In this document: in pieces, positions 33,409-41,328 of the stretch
Numbering within the stretch: position 1 is the stretch's first letter
Layout of the letters: the number at the start of each line of letters is the position of its first letter
Assembly: GCA_900315675.1 (NCBI GenBank)
Contig: OMZY01000004.1
Span: forward strand, 1 to 64,000
Direction: 5' to 3'
Source of the DNA: an uncultured Eubacteriales bacterium
GTDB lineage: Bacteria > Bacillota > Clostridia > Christensenellales > Aristaeellaceae
Length of the DNA stretch: 64,000 bases
Position numbers and translations under genes: made by a program
Notes under the pieces: generated by a model
Databases searched by the model: none
Told to the model about the DNA's origin: nothing
What the model saw: the letters and a program-made list of their open reading frames with translations, nothing else

Positions 33409-34470
33409 TCATTTCCTCCCCTTCGTCATGTTTTCAACAAAACGGTCAAACAGGACCGCGGTATCCCGGGGACCGGAGGCAGCTTCGGGATGGAACTGGA
33501 CGGTGAAGCATTTCAGGTCTGGATAATCCATACCCTCGCAGCTGCCGTCATTGGCATTCCGGAAGGACTCTGTGCCGATTCCCTTCAGGGAATCCGCGAC
33601 AACCGCGTAGCCGTGGTTCTGGGAAGTGATATAGGTACGGCCGGCTGCCAGATCCTTGACGGGCTGGTTGCCGCCGCGATGACCGTATTTCAGCTTGATG
33701 GTGTCTCCGCCCAGGGCAAGGGCTGCCAGCTGGTGACCGAGGCAGATGCCGAAGACCGGCAGCTTTCCGATCAGCTTTTTCAGCTCAGCGATGCATTCCA
33801 CATTTTCCTTGGGATCCCCGGGACCGTTGGAGAGCATGATGCCGTCCGGATTGGAGGCAAGGATTTCCTCCGCTGTGGTGCGGGCGGGCCACACAGTGAC
33901 GGTGCAGCCGCGCTTCTGCAGGCTGCGGATGATGTTATGCTTGGCGCCGTAATCGATCAGGGCGACGCGGCAGAGTTCCTTTCCGTCCGCCGGGAAGGTC
34001 TCCTTCGCGGCTTCGGTAACGGAATCCACTGCGTTTTTCACGGTGAAAGCCTTGATCTCGCTGAGGTCCGCGGGTATCTCATCACAGATCATGGCATTCA
34101 TGACGCCTTCCTCCCGGGTGATCCGGACGATTTCGCGGGTGTCCACACCGCACAGACCGGGAATACCCTTGGCAACCAGGTAATCGTTCAGGGGATAGGC
34201 GGAACGGAAGTTGGAAGGCGTGTCGCACAGCTCCCGGACGATATATCCGAAGAGAGTGCTGTTTCCTTCAAAGTCTTCCTCAATGACACCGTAGTTTCCG
34301 ATGAGCGGGAAAGTCTGGGTGACGATCTGGCCGTAATAGCTGGGATCGGTCAGGGTTTCCAGGTAGCCTTCCATACCGGTGGTGAAAACCAGTTCACCGA
34401 TCCGGTTGACATGCGCACCGATGCGCTTGCCTTCAAAGACAGTACCGTTGGCGAGAACAAGATATGCCAT
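33409..34470 (-). CDS. carA: Carbamoyl-phosphate synthase small subunit
   Basis: A 353-residue class I glutamine amidotransferase that feeds ammonia to CarB. The nucleophile elbow is FGICLGHQLAALALGG and the His/Glu pair is VQFHPEAASGP near the end. The N-terminal domain (AYLVLANGTVFEGK) is typical. The stop overlaps the possible first carB ATG, so the two subunits are coupled. Its place after argD suggests an arginine-dedicated enzyme. Confidence 0.97.
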   Translation of the reverse strand: MAYLVLANGTVFEGKRIGAHVNRIGELVFTTGMEGYLETLTDPSYYGQIVTQTFPLIGNYGVIEEDFEGNSTLFGYIVRELCDTPSNFRSAYPLNDYLVAKGIPGLCGVDTREIVRITREEGVMNAMICDEIPADLSEIKAFTVKNAVDSVTEAAKETFPADGKELCRVALIDYGAKHNIIRSLQKRGCTVTVWPARTTAEEILASNPDGIMLSNGPGDPKENVECIAELKKLIGKLPVFGICLGHQLAALALGGDTIKLKYGHRGGNQPVKDLAAGRTYITSQNHGYAVVADSLKGIGTESFRNANDGSCEGMDYPDLKCFTVQFHPEAASGPRDTAVLFDRFVENMTKGRK

Positions 34471-34485
34471 AAGGGCCCTCCAATA

Positions 34486-34520
34486 AATTAAGAATTAAGA
34501 ATTCAGAATTCAGAATTATT
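34486..34520. repeat. Heptamer tract (5 units) between carA and argD
   Basis: AATTAAG, AATTAAG, AATTCAG, AATTCAG, AATTATT, filling most of the 53-base gap. Confidence 0.85.
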
Positions 34521-34523
34521 ACT

Positions 34524-35690
34524 TTACACCGGGGAACAGGCCTGTTTGATCACTTCTGCGGCTTTGATAAGCAGGTCATCCGGGATGTTCAGGGCGGGGA
34601 GAAGACGGACCTTATCCTTCGCGGTGAGGCAGAGGACGCCGTTCTCCCGGCAGGCGGCCAGGACTTCCGCGGCGGGTTTGACGGTTTTGATTCCGATCAT
34701 CAGGCCGAGACCGGTGACGCTCTCGATTCCCGGGGCGCCCTCCAGCAGGCTCCGGATCAGGTTGCTCTTGCGGGTCACATCCGACAGGAAGTCATCGGTC
34801 AGCCGCTCCACAACGGAGATGGCCGCAGCAGCCGCCACCGGGTTGCCGCCAAAGGTGGAACCGTGATCGCCATAGGAGAGGACATTGCAGACCTTCTCAC
34901 TCATCAGGGTCGCACCCATGGGCAGGCCGCCGGCCAGGCCCTTGGCAGTGGAAACCACATCGGGATGCAGACCGTACTGCATATAGGCATACAGGGAACC
35001 GGTGCGGCCGTTGCCGGTCTGGACCTCGTCGATCATGAGCAGGATGTCCTGTTCCTTCAGGTATGCATCCAGTTTCTTGACAAAGGCAGGATCCAGCGGA
35101 ATGACGCCGCCTTCACCCTGCACAAGCTCGATCAGCACCGCGGCTACGGTCCCATTGGCGCACAGCGCTTTCAGGGCGTCCATATCCCCGACGGGGAAGG
35201 AAGCAAAGCCGGGGGTCAGGGGCTGAAACAATTCGTGGAAGTGATCCTGACCGGTGGCGGCCAGGGTGGTCAGCGTCCGGCCGTGGAAGCTGTTCACCAG
35301 CGTCACGACGGTGGAACAGGCAGGACCTTTATGCTCAGCAGCCCATTTCCGGGCAACCTTGATGGCACATTCATTGGCTTCGGCTCCGGAGTTGGAGAAG
35401 AAAACCTTGGACATGCCGGTCTTCTCACACAGGAGCTTTGCCAGGTTGGCGCAGGGCGCGGTGTAAAACAGGTTGGACATGTGCTGGACGCTGTGGATCT
35501 GCTTTTCCACGGCGGCGATCCAGACATCATCCGCCACACCGAAGGAGGAAACGGCGATACCGGAACCCATATCGATGTATTCCTTACCGTTCGCGTCCTG
35601 GACCAGGGAACCCTTGCCGCTGACGATTTCAACGGGGAAACGCTTGTAGGTGGAAGCGACGTATTGATTGTCGAGTTCGATCGTATTCAT
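34524..35690 (-). CDS. argD: Acetylornithine aminotransferase
   Basis: A 388-residue class III PLP aminotransferase converting N-acetylglutamate semialdehyde to N-acetylornithine. The PLP Lys is in VVSTAKGLAGGLPMGA; LLMIDEVQTGNGRTG and NSGAEANECAIKVAR are further family marks. Size is normal. It lies between argB and carA; the 346-base gap to argB is filled by a tandem repeat. Confidence 0.96.
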   Translation of the reverse strand: MNTIELDNQYVASTYKRFPVEIVSGKGSLVQDANGKEYIDMGSGIAVSSFGVADDVWIAAVEKQIHSVQHMSNLFYTAPCANLAKLLCEKTGMSKVFFSNSGAEANECAIKVARKWAAEHKGPACSTVVTLVNSFHGRTLTTLAATGQDHFHELFQPLTPGFASFPVGDMDALKALCANGTVAAVLIELVQGEGGVIPLDPAFVKKLDAYLKEQDILLMIDEVQTGNGRTGSLYAYMQYGLHPDVVSTAKGLAGGLPMGATLMSEKVCNVLSYGDHGSTFGGNPVAAAAAISVVERLTDDFLSDVTRKSNLIRSLLEGAPGIESVTGLGLMIGIKTVKPAAEVLAACRENGVLCLTAKDKVRLLPALNIPDDLLIKAAEVIKQACSPV

Positions 35691-35714
35691 AAATAGTCCT
35701 CCGGACAGTTAGCA

Positions 35715-35749
35715 AATTAAGAATTCAGAATTCAGAATTCAGAATTAAT
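35715..35749. repeat. Heptamer tract (5 units) before argD
   Basis: AATTAAG, three AATTCAG, then AATTAAT. It abuts the 121-bp tandem repeat. Confidence 0.85.
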
Positions 35750-35756
35750 GGTGGAC

Positions 35757-36044
35757 AAAATATCTTCATCCTGCGGATTTGATATTTTGACGCTCACTCC
35801 CAGCGATCGTCGCGGCCGCTCTGTCTTCGCCTATGGCTCGTCAATCGCGGGCTCCTGTAGCTGTGGGTGGCGTTACCAAAATATCTTCATCCTGCGGATT
35901 TGATATTTTGACGCTCACTCCCAGCGATCGTCGCGGCCGCTCTGCCTTCGCCGGCGGTTCGTCAATCGCGGGCTCCTGTAGCTGTGGGTGGCGTTACCAA
36001 AATATCTTCATCCTGCGGATTTGATATTTTGACGCTCACTCCCA
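35757..36044. repeat. 121-bp tandem repeat, 2.4 copies
   Basis: Copies start at 35757, 35878 and 35999 (period 121), with a few differences between copies 1 and 2 (CTGTCTTCGCCTATGGCTC versus CTGCCTTCGCCGGCGGTTC). The third copy is partial and ends inside the last codons and stop of argB. Each copy opens with a hairpin (AAAATATC/GATATTTT, inner ATCC/GGAT) that can end the argB transcript. The open frame across it is a by-product of the repeat. Confidence 0.95.
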
Positions 36045-36932
36045 CCCACTTTGACGGTCATCAGGGGTTTCGCCGTTGGAGACCATGGTGCCGGCACCTT
36101 CGTCGGTGAGGAGCTCCATGAGGATGGAGTGGGGAACGCGGCCATCCATAATGACCACATTGCGGACACCGCGGGAAAGGGCCTTGGCGCAGCATTCCAC
36201 CTTCGGGATCATGCCGCCGGAGATGATTCCGCTGTCATACAGGGAGGGCAGTTCCGGCAGGGTGATCTGAGGAATCAGGGTGGAAGGATCATTCTTGTCT
36301 TTCAGCACGCCGGCGATATCCGTCATCATGATCAGGCGTTCGGCACCCAGGGCGCCGGCAATGTAAGCCGCGGCGGTGTCGCCGTTGATGTTGTAGGCGT
36401 TGCCGTTCTTGTCGCAGCCAACGGTGGAAACAACGGGGATGTAGCCGCGGTCCAGCAGGTCGGTAACCGGCTGGATGTGCACCTTCTGGATTTCGCCCAC
36501 ATAACCGAGACGCTCATCCTTCATGCTGCACTGCAGCAGGCGGCCGTCCATACCGGAGAGACCGACGGCTTTGCCGCCTTTCATTTCCAGCAGATTGACC
36601 AGGGTCTTGTTGATCTTTCCGGCCAGCACCATCTGGACAATGTCCATGGTTTCCTTGTCCGTGACCCGCAGGCCGTCCACAAACTCCGGCTTCTTGCCGA
36701 GACGGTCCATGAGATCGTTGATTTCCGGACCGCCGCCGTGCACCAGCACGATCCGCACGCCGATGAGCCACAGGAGGACGATGTCCTCCATGACCTGCTG
36801 CTTCAGCTGATCATTGATCATGGCGTTGCCGCCGTATTTCACGACGACCACCTTGCCGGTATACCGGCGGATATAGGGAAGGGCGGCGGTCAGGACTTCC
36901 GCGCGCTCCATGTTTGTCAGATCACTGTGCAT
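36036..36932 (-). CDS. argB: Acetylglutamate kinase
   Basis: A 298-residue amino acid kinase that phosphorylates N-acetylglutamate. It has KVVVVKYGGNAMIN (Lys and GG loop), VLVHGGGPEIN and GDTAAAYIAGALGA with the later MMTDIAGVL. The start at 36932 follows AGGAGG by nine bases; an ATG 24 bases earlier lacks a site. The final codons (SGWE) are shared with the 121-bp repeat. Like most enzymes of the cyclic acetyl pathway it may be feedback-inhibited by arginine. Confidence 0.97.
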   Translation of the reverse strand: MHSDLTNMERAEVLTAALPYIRRYTGKVVVVKYGGNAMINDQLKQQVMEDIVLLWLIGVRIVLVHGGGPEINDLMDRLGKKPEFVDGLRVTDKETMDIVQMVLAGKINKTLVNLLEMKGGKAVGLSGMDGRLLQCSMKDERLGYVGEIQKVHIQPVTDLLDRGYIPVVSTVGCDKNGNAYNINGDTAAAYIAGALGAERLIMMTDIAGVLKDKNDPSTLIPQITLPELPSLYDSGIISGGMIPKVECCAKALSRGVRNVVIMDGRVPHSILMELLTDEGAGTMVSNGETPDDRQSGWE

Positions 36933-36949
36933 AAGGCAAAGCCTCCTGT

Positions 36950-36984
36950 AATTCACAATTCATAATTCATAATTCATAATTATG
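36950..36984. repeat. Heptamer tract (5 units) between argB and argJ
   Basis: AATTCAC, three AATTCAT, AATTATG, directly upstream of the argB ribosome site. Confidence 0.85.
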
Positions 36985-37011
36985 ATTACCTGAACACTTT
37001 TGATTTGGCTG

Positions 37012-38259
37012 TCAGGTGCGGTAGTCGCCGTTGATTTTGACGTAATCGTAGGTGAGGTCGCAGCCGAAAGCGGTGGCTTCCTCGCTGCCCATATTCATAT
37101 CGCAGTCAAAGTGGACATCATGCTCGGAAAGGATTTCCAGGGCTTTATCCTCATCAAAGAGCTGCACGCAGCCGTCCTTATAGAAGCAGACAGAACCGCT
37201 TTCCCCGGTCATGGTAATGGTAATATCCGCGGGGTTGAAATCAGGACCGGCATAGCCCAGCGCACAGAGCACGCGGCCGCAGTTGGCGTCCTTTCCGTAG
37301 ATCATAGCCTTGACCAGGCTGGAACCGACCACGGAACGGGCCAGGATCCGGGCATTTTCTTTCGTGTCCGCGTTGAAAACGCGGGTCTCGATCAGGTGAG
37401 TGGCTCCTTCACCGTCGGAGGCCATAAGCCTGGCCAGGTCGTGACAGACGCTGAACAGCGCAGCACAGAACAGCTCATAGGATTCATCCTCGGCGGTGAT
37501 CGGCTTGTTGCCGGCCAGACCGCTGGACAGGAGAAGCAGCGTATCGTTGGTGCTGGTATCGCCGTCCACGGTGATCATGTTGAAAGTATCCTTGATCACG
37601 GCGCTGAGGGCTTTCTGCAGCAGGGCAGGGGCAATGGCGCAATCGGTGCCCAGATAGCCCAGCATGGTGCACATGTTCGGATGGATCATGCCGGAGCCCT
37701 TGCTCATACCGCCGAGACGGACGGTTACGGTTCCTTCACCGGAAGCAGCAGGCAGATCGAACTCCACCGCGTATTCCTTATTGACGGTATCGGTGGTCAT
37801 GATCGCTTTGCTGGCCAGGGTAGCGGCTTCGGCAGAGTCGGACAGCTGATCCGCCATGGCGGTGACGCCGGCGATAATCCGGTCCAGCGGTACGTTCGGG
37901 CCGATGACGCCGGTGGAACCCACAAGAACTTCATTGGCGGAAATTCCCAGGATTTCGGCGGTATGCTTTGCAGTCTCGGAGCACAGGCGCATGCCTTCCT
38001 CTCCGGTGCCTGCATTGGCAATACCGGTGTTGACCACAACGGCACGCACCGGCTTGCCGGCTTTGACGATCCCCATGTCCCAGAGCACCGGAGCAGCTTT
38101 CACTTTATTGGAGGTGAAAGTGCCGGCCAGGGCACAGGGAACGTCCGTGAAAAGCAGGGCCATGTCCCGCCGGTTCTGATACTTAATGCCGGCTTCACAG
38201 CTGGCGGCTTTGAAACCCTTTGCGGCAGTGAATCCGCCGGTGATCTTACGAATCTTCAT
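37012..38259 (-). CDS. argJ: Bifunctional ornithine acetyltransferase/N-acetylglutamate synthase
   Basis: A 415-residue self-cleaving enzyme that recycles the acetyl group from N-acetylornithine to glutamate. The autoproteolysis site is the Thr of LGTD in MLGYLGTDCAIAP, and KGSGMIHPNM precedes it, as expected. The N-terminal ALLFTDVPCALAGTFTSNKV is typical. AAGGAG precedes the ATG at 38259. Whether it is mono- or bifunctional cannot be told from sequence alone. Confidence 0.97.
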   Translation of the reverse strand: MKIRKITGGFTAAKGFKAASCEAGIKYQNRRDMALLFTDVPCALAGTFTSNKVKAAPVLWDMGIVKAGKPVRAVVVNTGIANAGTGEEGMRLCSETAKHTAEILGISANEVLVGSTGVIGPNVPLDRIIAGVTAMADQLSDSAEAATLASKAIMTTDTVNKEYAVEFDLPAASGEGTVTVRLGGMSKGSGMIHPNMCTMLGYLGTDCAIAPALLQKALSAVIKDTFNMITVDGDTSTNDTLLLLSSGLAGNKPITAEDESYELFCAALFSVCHDLARLMASDGEGATHLIETRVFNADTKENARILARSVVGSSLVKAMIYGKDANCGRVLCALGYAGPDFNPADITITMTGESGSVCFYKDGCVQLFDEDKALEILSEHDVHFDCDMNMGSEEATAFGCDLTYDYVKINGDYRT

Positions 38260-38280
38260 TGTCTTCTCCTTCGCTGCATC

Positions 38281-38316
38281 TGATCTGTTGCCCAAATCAA
38301 AGATTTGGACAGATCA
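38281..38316. repeat. Dispersed palindromic element between argJ and the GNAT gene
   Basis: TGATCTGT ... CAAATC/GATTTG ... ACAGATCA. The CAAATC.AAGATTTG core is shared with the element at 28441. It overlaps the stop codon of the GNAT gene. Confidence 0.6.
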
Positions 38317-38784
38317 TGATATAAACCGTGTGATGTTCTTTTCGTTCAGCACGAAGTCGTAGTAGTACACATCTGCCCGCTGGTTCCAGCCGATCTGTTT
38401 CCAGAAGGCGTTGCCGGCGTCGTTGGCGGTGAAGGCGATCAGGGCGACCTTATTGATGCCCATGGCCTTCAGCTGATGCATACAGAAGCCGACCATATGG
38501 GTTCCGATGCCCCGGCGACGGTATTCCTTCGCAACGCAGACATGGTACAGATAACCCTGGCGGCCGTCGGATCCGCAAAGGATCGTTCCGACAATCCGGT
38601 CTCCGGCTTTCGCCACCACGCTGGTGGTGGGATTGCGCAGGATAAACCGTTCAATATCTTCCCGGGAATCATCCAGTGCCCGGATTCCAAAGCCGCGGAT
38701 GGTCATCCACAGGGCCCGGACATCGTCATAATCCTCCGGCTTCATTGGCATGATGTCGATTTCGTTGATTAACTGCTGATCCAT
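38314..38784 (-). CDS. GNAT acetyltransferase within the arginine operon
   Basis: A 156-residue acetyltransferase (YpeA-like). The acetyl-CoA motif is YRRRGIGTHMVGF (about residues 88-100), after GYLYHVCV; the tail has NAFWKQIGW. Its position between argC and argJ, same strand, gap of 29 bases from argC, makes it a candidate short N-acetylglutamate synthase that would prime the acetyl cycle, or a protein N-terminal/Lys acetyltransferase that happens to lie here. The first is inference from context. Confidence 0.88.
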   Translation of the reverse strand: MDQQLINEIDIMPMKPEDYDDVRALWMTIRGFGIRALDDSREDIERFILRNPTTSVVAKAGDRIVGTILCGSDGRQGYLYHVCVAKEYRRRGIGTHMVGFCMHQLKAMGINKVALIAFTANDAGNAFWKQIGWNQRADVYYYDFVLNEKNITRFIS

Positions 38785-38813
38785 CGATAACTCCCCGTTG
38801 AGTCTGATGTTCT

Positions 38814-39737
38814 TTAGATGACCAGGCCTTCCGCTTCATTGAGGCCAAGGGCGATGTTCATGTTCTGGATTGCCGCGCCTGAAGCGCCTTTGCCCAGGTT
38901 GTCAAAGCGGGATACCAGAAGGATTCTTTCCGCGTTGCCGTATACGGAGACCTGGAGGTCGTCACGGCCGGCGAAAGCACCGGCAGAGAGGAATCCATTT
39001 TCATCCGGCGCGTCCGCGAAGCGGATCAGGCCGGACTGATAATAAGCTTTGTAGGCTTCTTTGATTTCCTCAATTGAAGCGGAGGTATCCGCGGAGGTCA
39101 GCGGCACGGTGACTTCCATACCGGCGTAATACGGTGCCACGATGGGGCAGAACACCGGCGCGTAGTCCAGACCGCAGAGCTTAGCCATTTCCGGCAGGTG
39201 CTTATGGGTCTGCCCGAGACCGTACTGACGGGGCGCCTGATACAGAGGATCCACGTTCTCCGCTTCATATTCCGCGATCATCTTTTTCCCGCCGCCGGAA
39301 TAACCAGTGAGAGAAAAACTGGACAGCCGGACATCTTTTTTCAGCAAGCCGGCTTCCACCAGCGGTGCCACCAGGGAAATGAAGCCTGTAGCATGACAGC
39401 CGGGGTTGGCGATGCGTTTGGCTGCTTTCAGCTTTTCCCGCTGACCGGTCAGCTCCGGCATGCCGTAGGTCCAGCCTTCCGCCACCCGGTGGGCGGTGGA
39501 GGTGTCGATGATGACCGCGTTCGGGCTTGTGACGAAAGAGGCTGCCTCGATGGCCGCTGCGTCCGGCAGGCAGAGAAAGGAAACAGCGGCGCTGTTGAGG
39601 GCATCCGCCCGGGCAGCAGGATCCTTACGGGTTTCCTCCGGCAGGATAATCAGTTCAATGTCCTTCCGGGCGGAAAGCCGCTCCCGGATCCTCAGGCCGG
39701 TGGTGCCGGCACTGCCGTCTATAAATACGTTGATCAT
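38814..39737 (-). CDS. argC: N-acetyl-gamma-glutamyl-phosphate reductase (short type)
   Basis: A 307-residue NADP-dependent reductase of the second, shorter ArgC class. The NADP loop is DGSAGTTGLRI (residues 7-17), and the catalytic Cys is in ANPGCHATGF (about 113). SLTGYSGGGKK and the C-terminal VSRFDNLGKGASGAA are present. AAAGGA lies upstream of the ATG. It follows argG after a 119-base gap with a terminator-like hairpin and a heptamer tract. Confidence 0.96.
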   Translation of the reverse strand: MINVFIDGSAGTTGLRIRERLSARKDIELIILPEETRKDPAARADALNSAAVSFLCLPDAAAIEAASFVTSPNAVIIDTSTAHRVAEGWTYGMPELTGQREKLKAAKRIANPGCHATGFISLVAPLVEAGLLKKDVRLSSFSLTGYSGGGKKMIAEYEAENVDPLYQAPRQYGLGQTHKHLPEMAKLCGLDYAPVFCPIVAPYYAGMEVTVPLTSADTSASIEEIKEAYKAYYQSGLIRFADAPDENGFLSAGAFAGRDDLQVSVYGNAERILLVSRFDNLGKGASGAAIQNMNIALGLNEAEGLVI

Positions 39738-39755
39738 AGGAGGTCCTTTCGTGGA

Positions 39756-39783
39756 AATTCAGAATTCAGAATTCAGAATTAAT
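39756..39783. repeat. Heptamer tract (4 units) before argC
   Basis: Three AATTCAG and AATTAAT, the same series as at 35722-35749. Confidence 0.85.
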
Positions 39784-39803
39784 GGTTATTCCCGATGATA
39801 CGA

Positions 39804-39840
39804 AACCATCCCGCCGGCCGTACGGAGGGCGGGAGTGGTT
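39804..39840 (-). terminator. Terminator-like hairpin after argG
   Basis: AACCA(T)CCCGCC pairs with GGCGGG(AG)TGGTT. The T-tract is weak, so partial read-through into argC is likely. Confidence 0.6.
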
Positions 39841-39856
39841 AAGAGTATATGGAAGA

Positions 39857-41083
39857 TTACTTCTTCTGATTGGCGGCGTCCACCATGGCCTGAACCTTGG
39901 TCGGCAGGCCGAACAGGGTGATGAAGCCGGCGGAATCTTTCTGGTCATAATCGCTGGCGCCGAAGGTAGCGATATCTTCAGAATACAGGGAATAATCGCT
40001 CCAGACACCGGCCTTGATGATGTTGCCCTTGTAGAGCTTAAGCTTCACTTTACCGGTGACCTTCTCCTGGGTCTTGTCCACGAAGGCGGACAGCGCTTCC
40101 CGCAGGGGAGAGAACCACAGGCCGTTGTAAACCAGTTCAGCGAAGGTGATGGACAGCTTCTGCTTTTCATGCATGGTCAGCTTGTCCAGGCAGATGGACT
40201 CGAGGGTCTCATGGGCCTTGTACAGGATGGTTCCGCCGGGGGTCTCATAGACGCCGCGGCACTTCATGCCGACCAGCCGGTTTTCCACGATGTCGATAAT
40301 GCCGATACCGTTGGCGCCGCCCAGCTCATTGAGCTTGAGGATGATGTTCTTGGCGGACATCTTCTCGCCGTCCAGGGCCACCGGAATACCCTTTTCAAAG
40401 TCGATGGTCACGTAGGTGGGCTTATCGGGAGCGTCGATGGGAGAAACGCCCATTTCCAGGAAGCCGGGCTTCTCATACAGCGGCTCGTTACCGGTATCTT
40501 CCAGATCCAGACCTTCATGGCTCAGGTGCCAGAGGTTCTTGTCCTTGGAGTAGTTGGTTTCACGGTTGATCTTCAGCGGGATGTTGTGGGCTTCCGCATA
40601 GTCGATTTCCTCATCCCGGGAGACGATGTCCCACTCACGCCAGGGAGCGATGATGGGCATATCGGGCGCGAAGTGCTTTACGGCCAGCTCAAACCGGACC
40701 TGGTCGTTGCCCTTGCCGGTGCAGCCGTGGCAGATTGCGTCAGCGCCTTCCTTCTTGGCGATTTCCACCAGGCCCTTGGCGATGCAGGGACGGGCGTGAC
40801 TGGTGCCCAGCAGGTAATCTTCGTACACAGCGCCGGCTTTCATGGTGGGGATGATGTAGTCATCCACATATTCCTCCGTCAGGTCCAGAACATACAGCTT
40901 GCTGGCGCCGGTCTTAATGGCCTTCTCTTCCAGGCCGTCCAGCTCGGTGCCCTGGCCGACGTCGCCGGAGACGGCGATGATTTCAGGATTGTTGTAGTTC
41001 TCCTTCAGCCACGGGATGATAATGGATGTATCGAGACCGCCGGAGTAGGCGAGGACGATTTTCTTGATGTCAGCTTTATTCAT
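39857..41083 (-). CDS. argG: Argininosuccinate synthase
   Basis: A 408-residue enzyme joining citrulline and aspartate with ATP. The PP-motif is [12 protein letters not shown] (about residues 9-20); [13 protein letters not shown] and YTSHARP-like [13 protein letters not shown] are present. AAGGAGGT lies before the ATG at 41083; a spurious ATG 14 codons earlier lies over the transcription start. It is the promoter-proximal gene of the cluster. Confidence 0.97.
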   Translation of the reverse strand: MNKADIKKIVLAYSGGLDTSIIIPWLKENYNNPEIIAVSGDVGQGTELDGLEEKAIKTGASKLYVLDLTEEYVDDYIIPTMKAGAVYEDYLLGTSHARPCIAKGLVEIAKKEGADAICHGCTGKGNDQVRFELAVKHFAPDMPIIAPWREWDIVSRDEEIDYAEAHNIPLKINRETNYSKDKNLWHLSHEGLDLEDTGNEPLYEKPGFLEMGVSPIDAPDKPTYVTIDFEKGIPVALDGEKMSAKNIILKLNELGGANGIGIIDIVENRLVGMKCRGVYETPGGTILYKAHETLESICLDKLTMHEKQKLSITFAELVYNGLWFSPLREALSAFVDKTQEKVTGKVKLKLYKGNIIKAGVWSDYSLYSEDIATFGASDYDQKDSAGFITLFGLPTKVQAMVDAANQKK

Positions 41084-41098
41084 TGGGGTGACCTCCTT

Positions 41099-41145
41099 CT
41101 GCATGATTATGCAGGCAATATACACCGCTTAAAACCGGTTGTCAA
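41099..41145 (-). promoter_or_regulatory. argG promoter with palindrome at +1
   Basis: On the minus strand TTGACA (41145-41140), a 17-base spacer and TATATT (41122-41117). CTGCAT/ATGCAG (41114-41099) covers the start point and shares TGCATAA with the upstream palindrome, a likely repressor (ArgR) site. Confidence 0.85.
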
Positions 41146-41190
41146 GAGGAAAACAATAGAAAATCACAAGAAAATTGAAGTTTTTTCAAA

Positions 41191-41229
41191 AATGAATATA
41201 TGCATAATGTTATGCATAAAAAATACAAT
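41191..41229. promoter_or_regulatory. ArgR-like operator region
   Basis: The palindrome ATGCATAA-TG-TTATGCAT (41200-41217), flanked by TGAATATAT on the left and AAAAAATACAATTCAT on the right, resembles two adjacent ARG boxes (TGAAT/ATTCA half-sites). It lies about 85 bases upstream of the argG start point. Confidence 0.6.
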
Positions 41230-41263
41230 TCATGAATAGAAACGAAACAAAAGGGATATCAAA

Positions 41264-41291
41264 AAACGGCTGTACGCAGGTACAACCGTTT
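41264..41291 (-). terminator. Terminator of the LRR gene
   Basis: AAACGG(C)TGTAC pairs with GTACA(A)CCGTTT; TTTTTTG follows on the minus strand. Confidence 0.75.
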
Positions 41292-41328
41292 CAGATGATC
41301 TGTCCGGCATCGACGGATGTTATAAGCG

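Noticed and set aside
35833-36024. 63-residue open frame in the 121-bp repeat
   Set aside because: The frame is produced by the repeat, has no ribosome site and repeats itself every 121 bases.
35757-36044. CRISPR array
   Set aside because: Only 2.4 contiguous units of 121 bp with no unique spacers and no cas genes; it is a simple tandem repeat.
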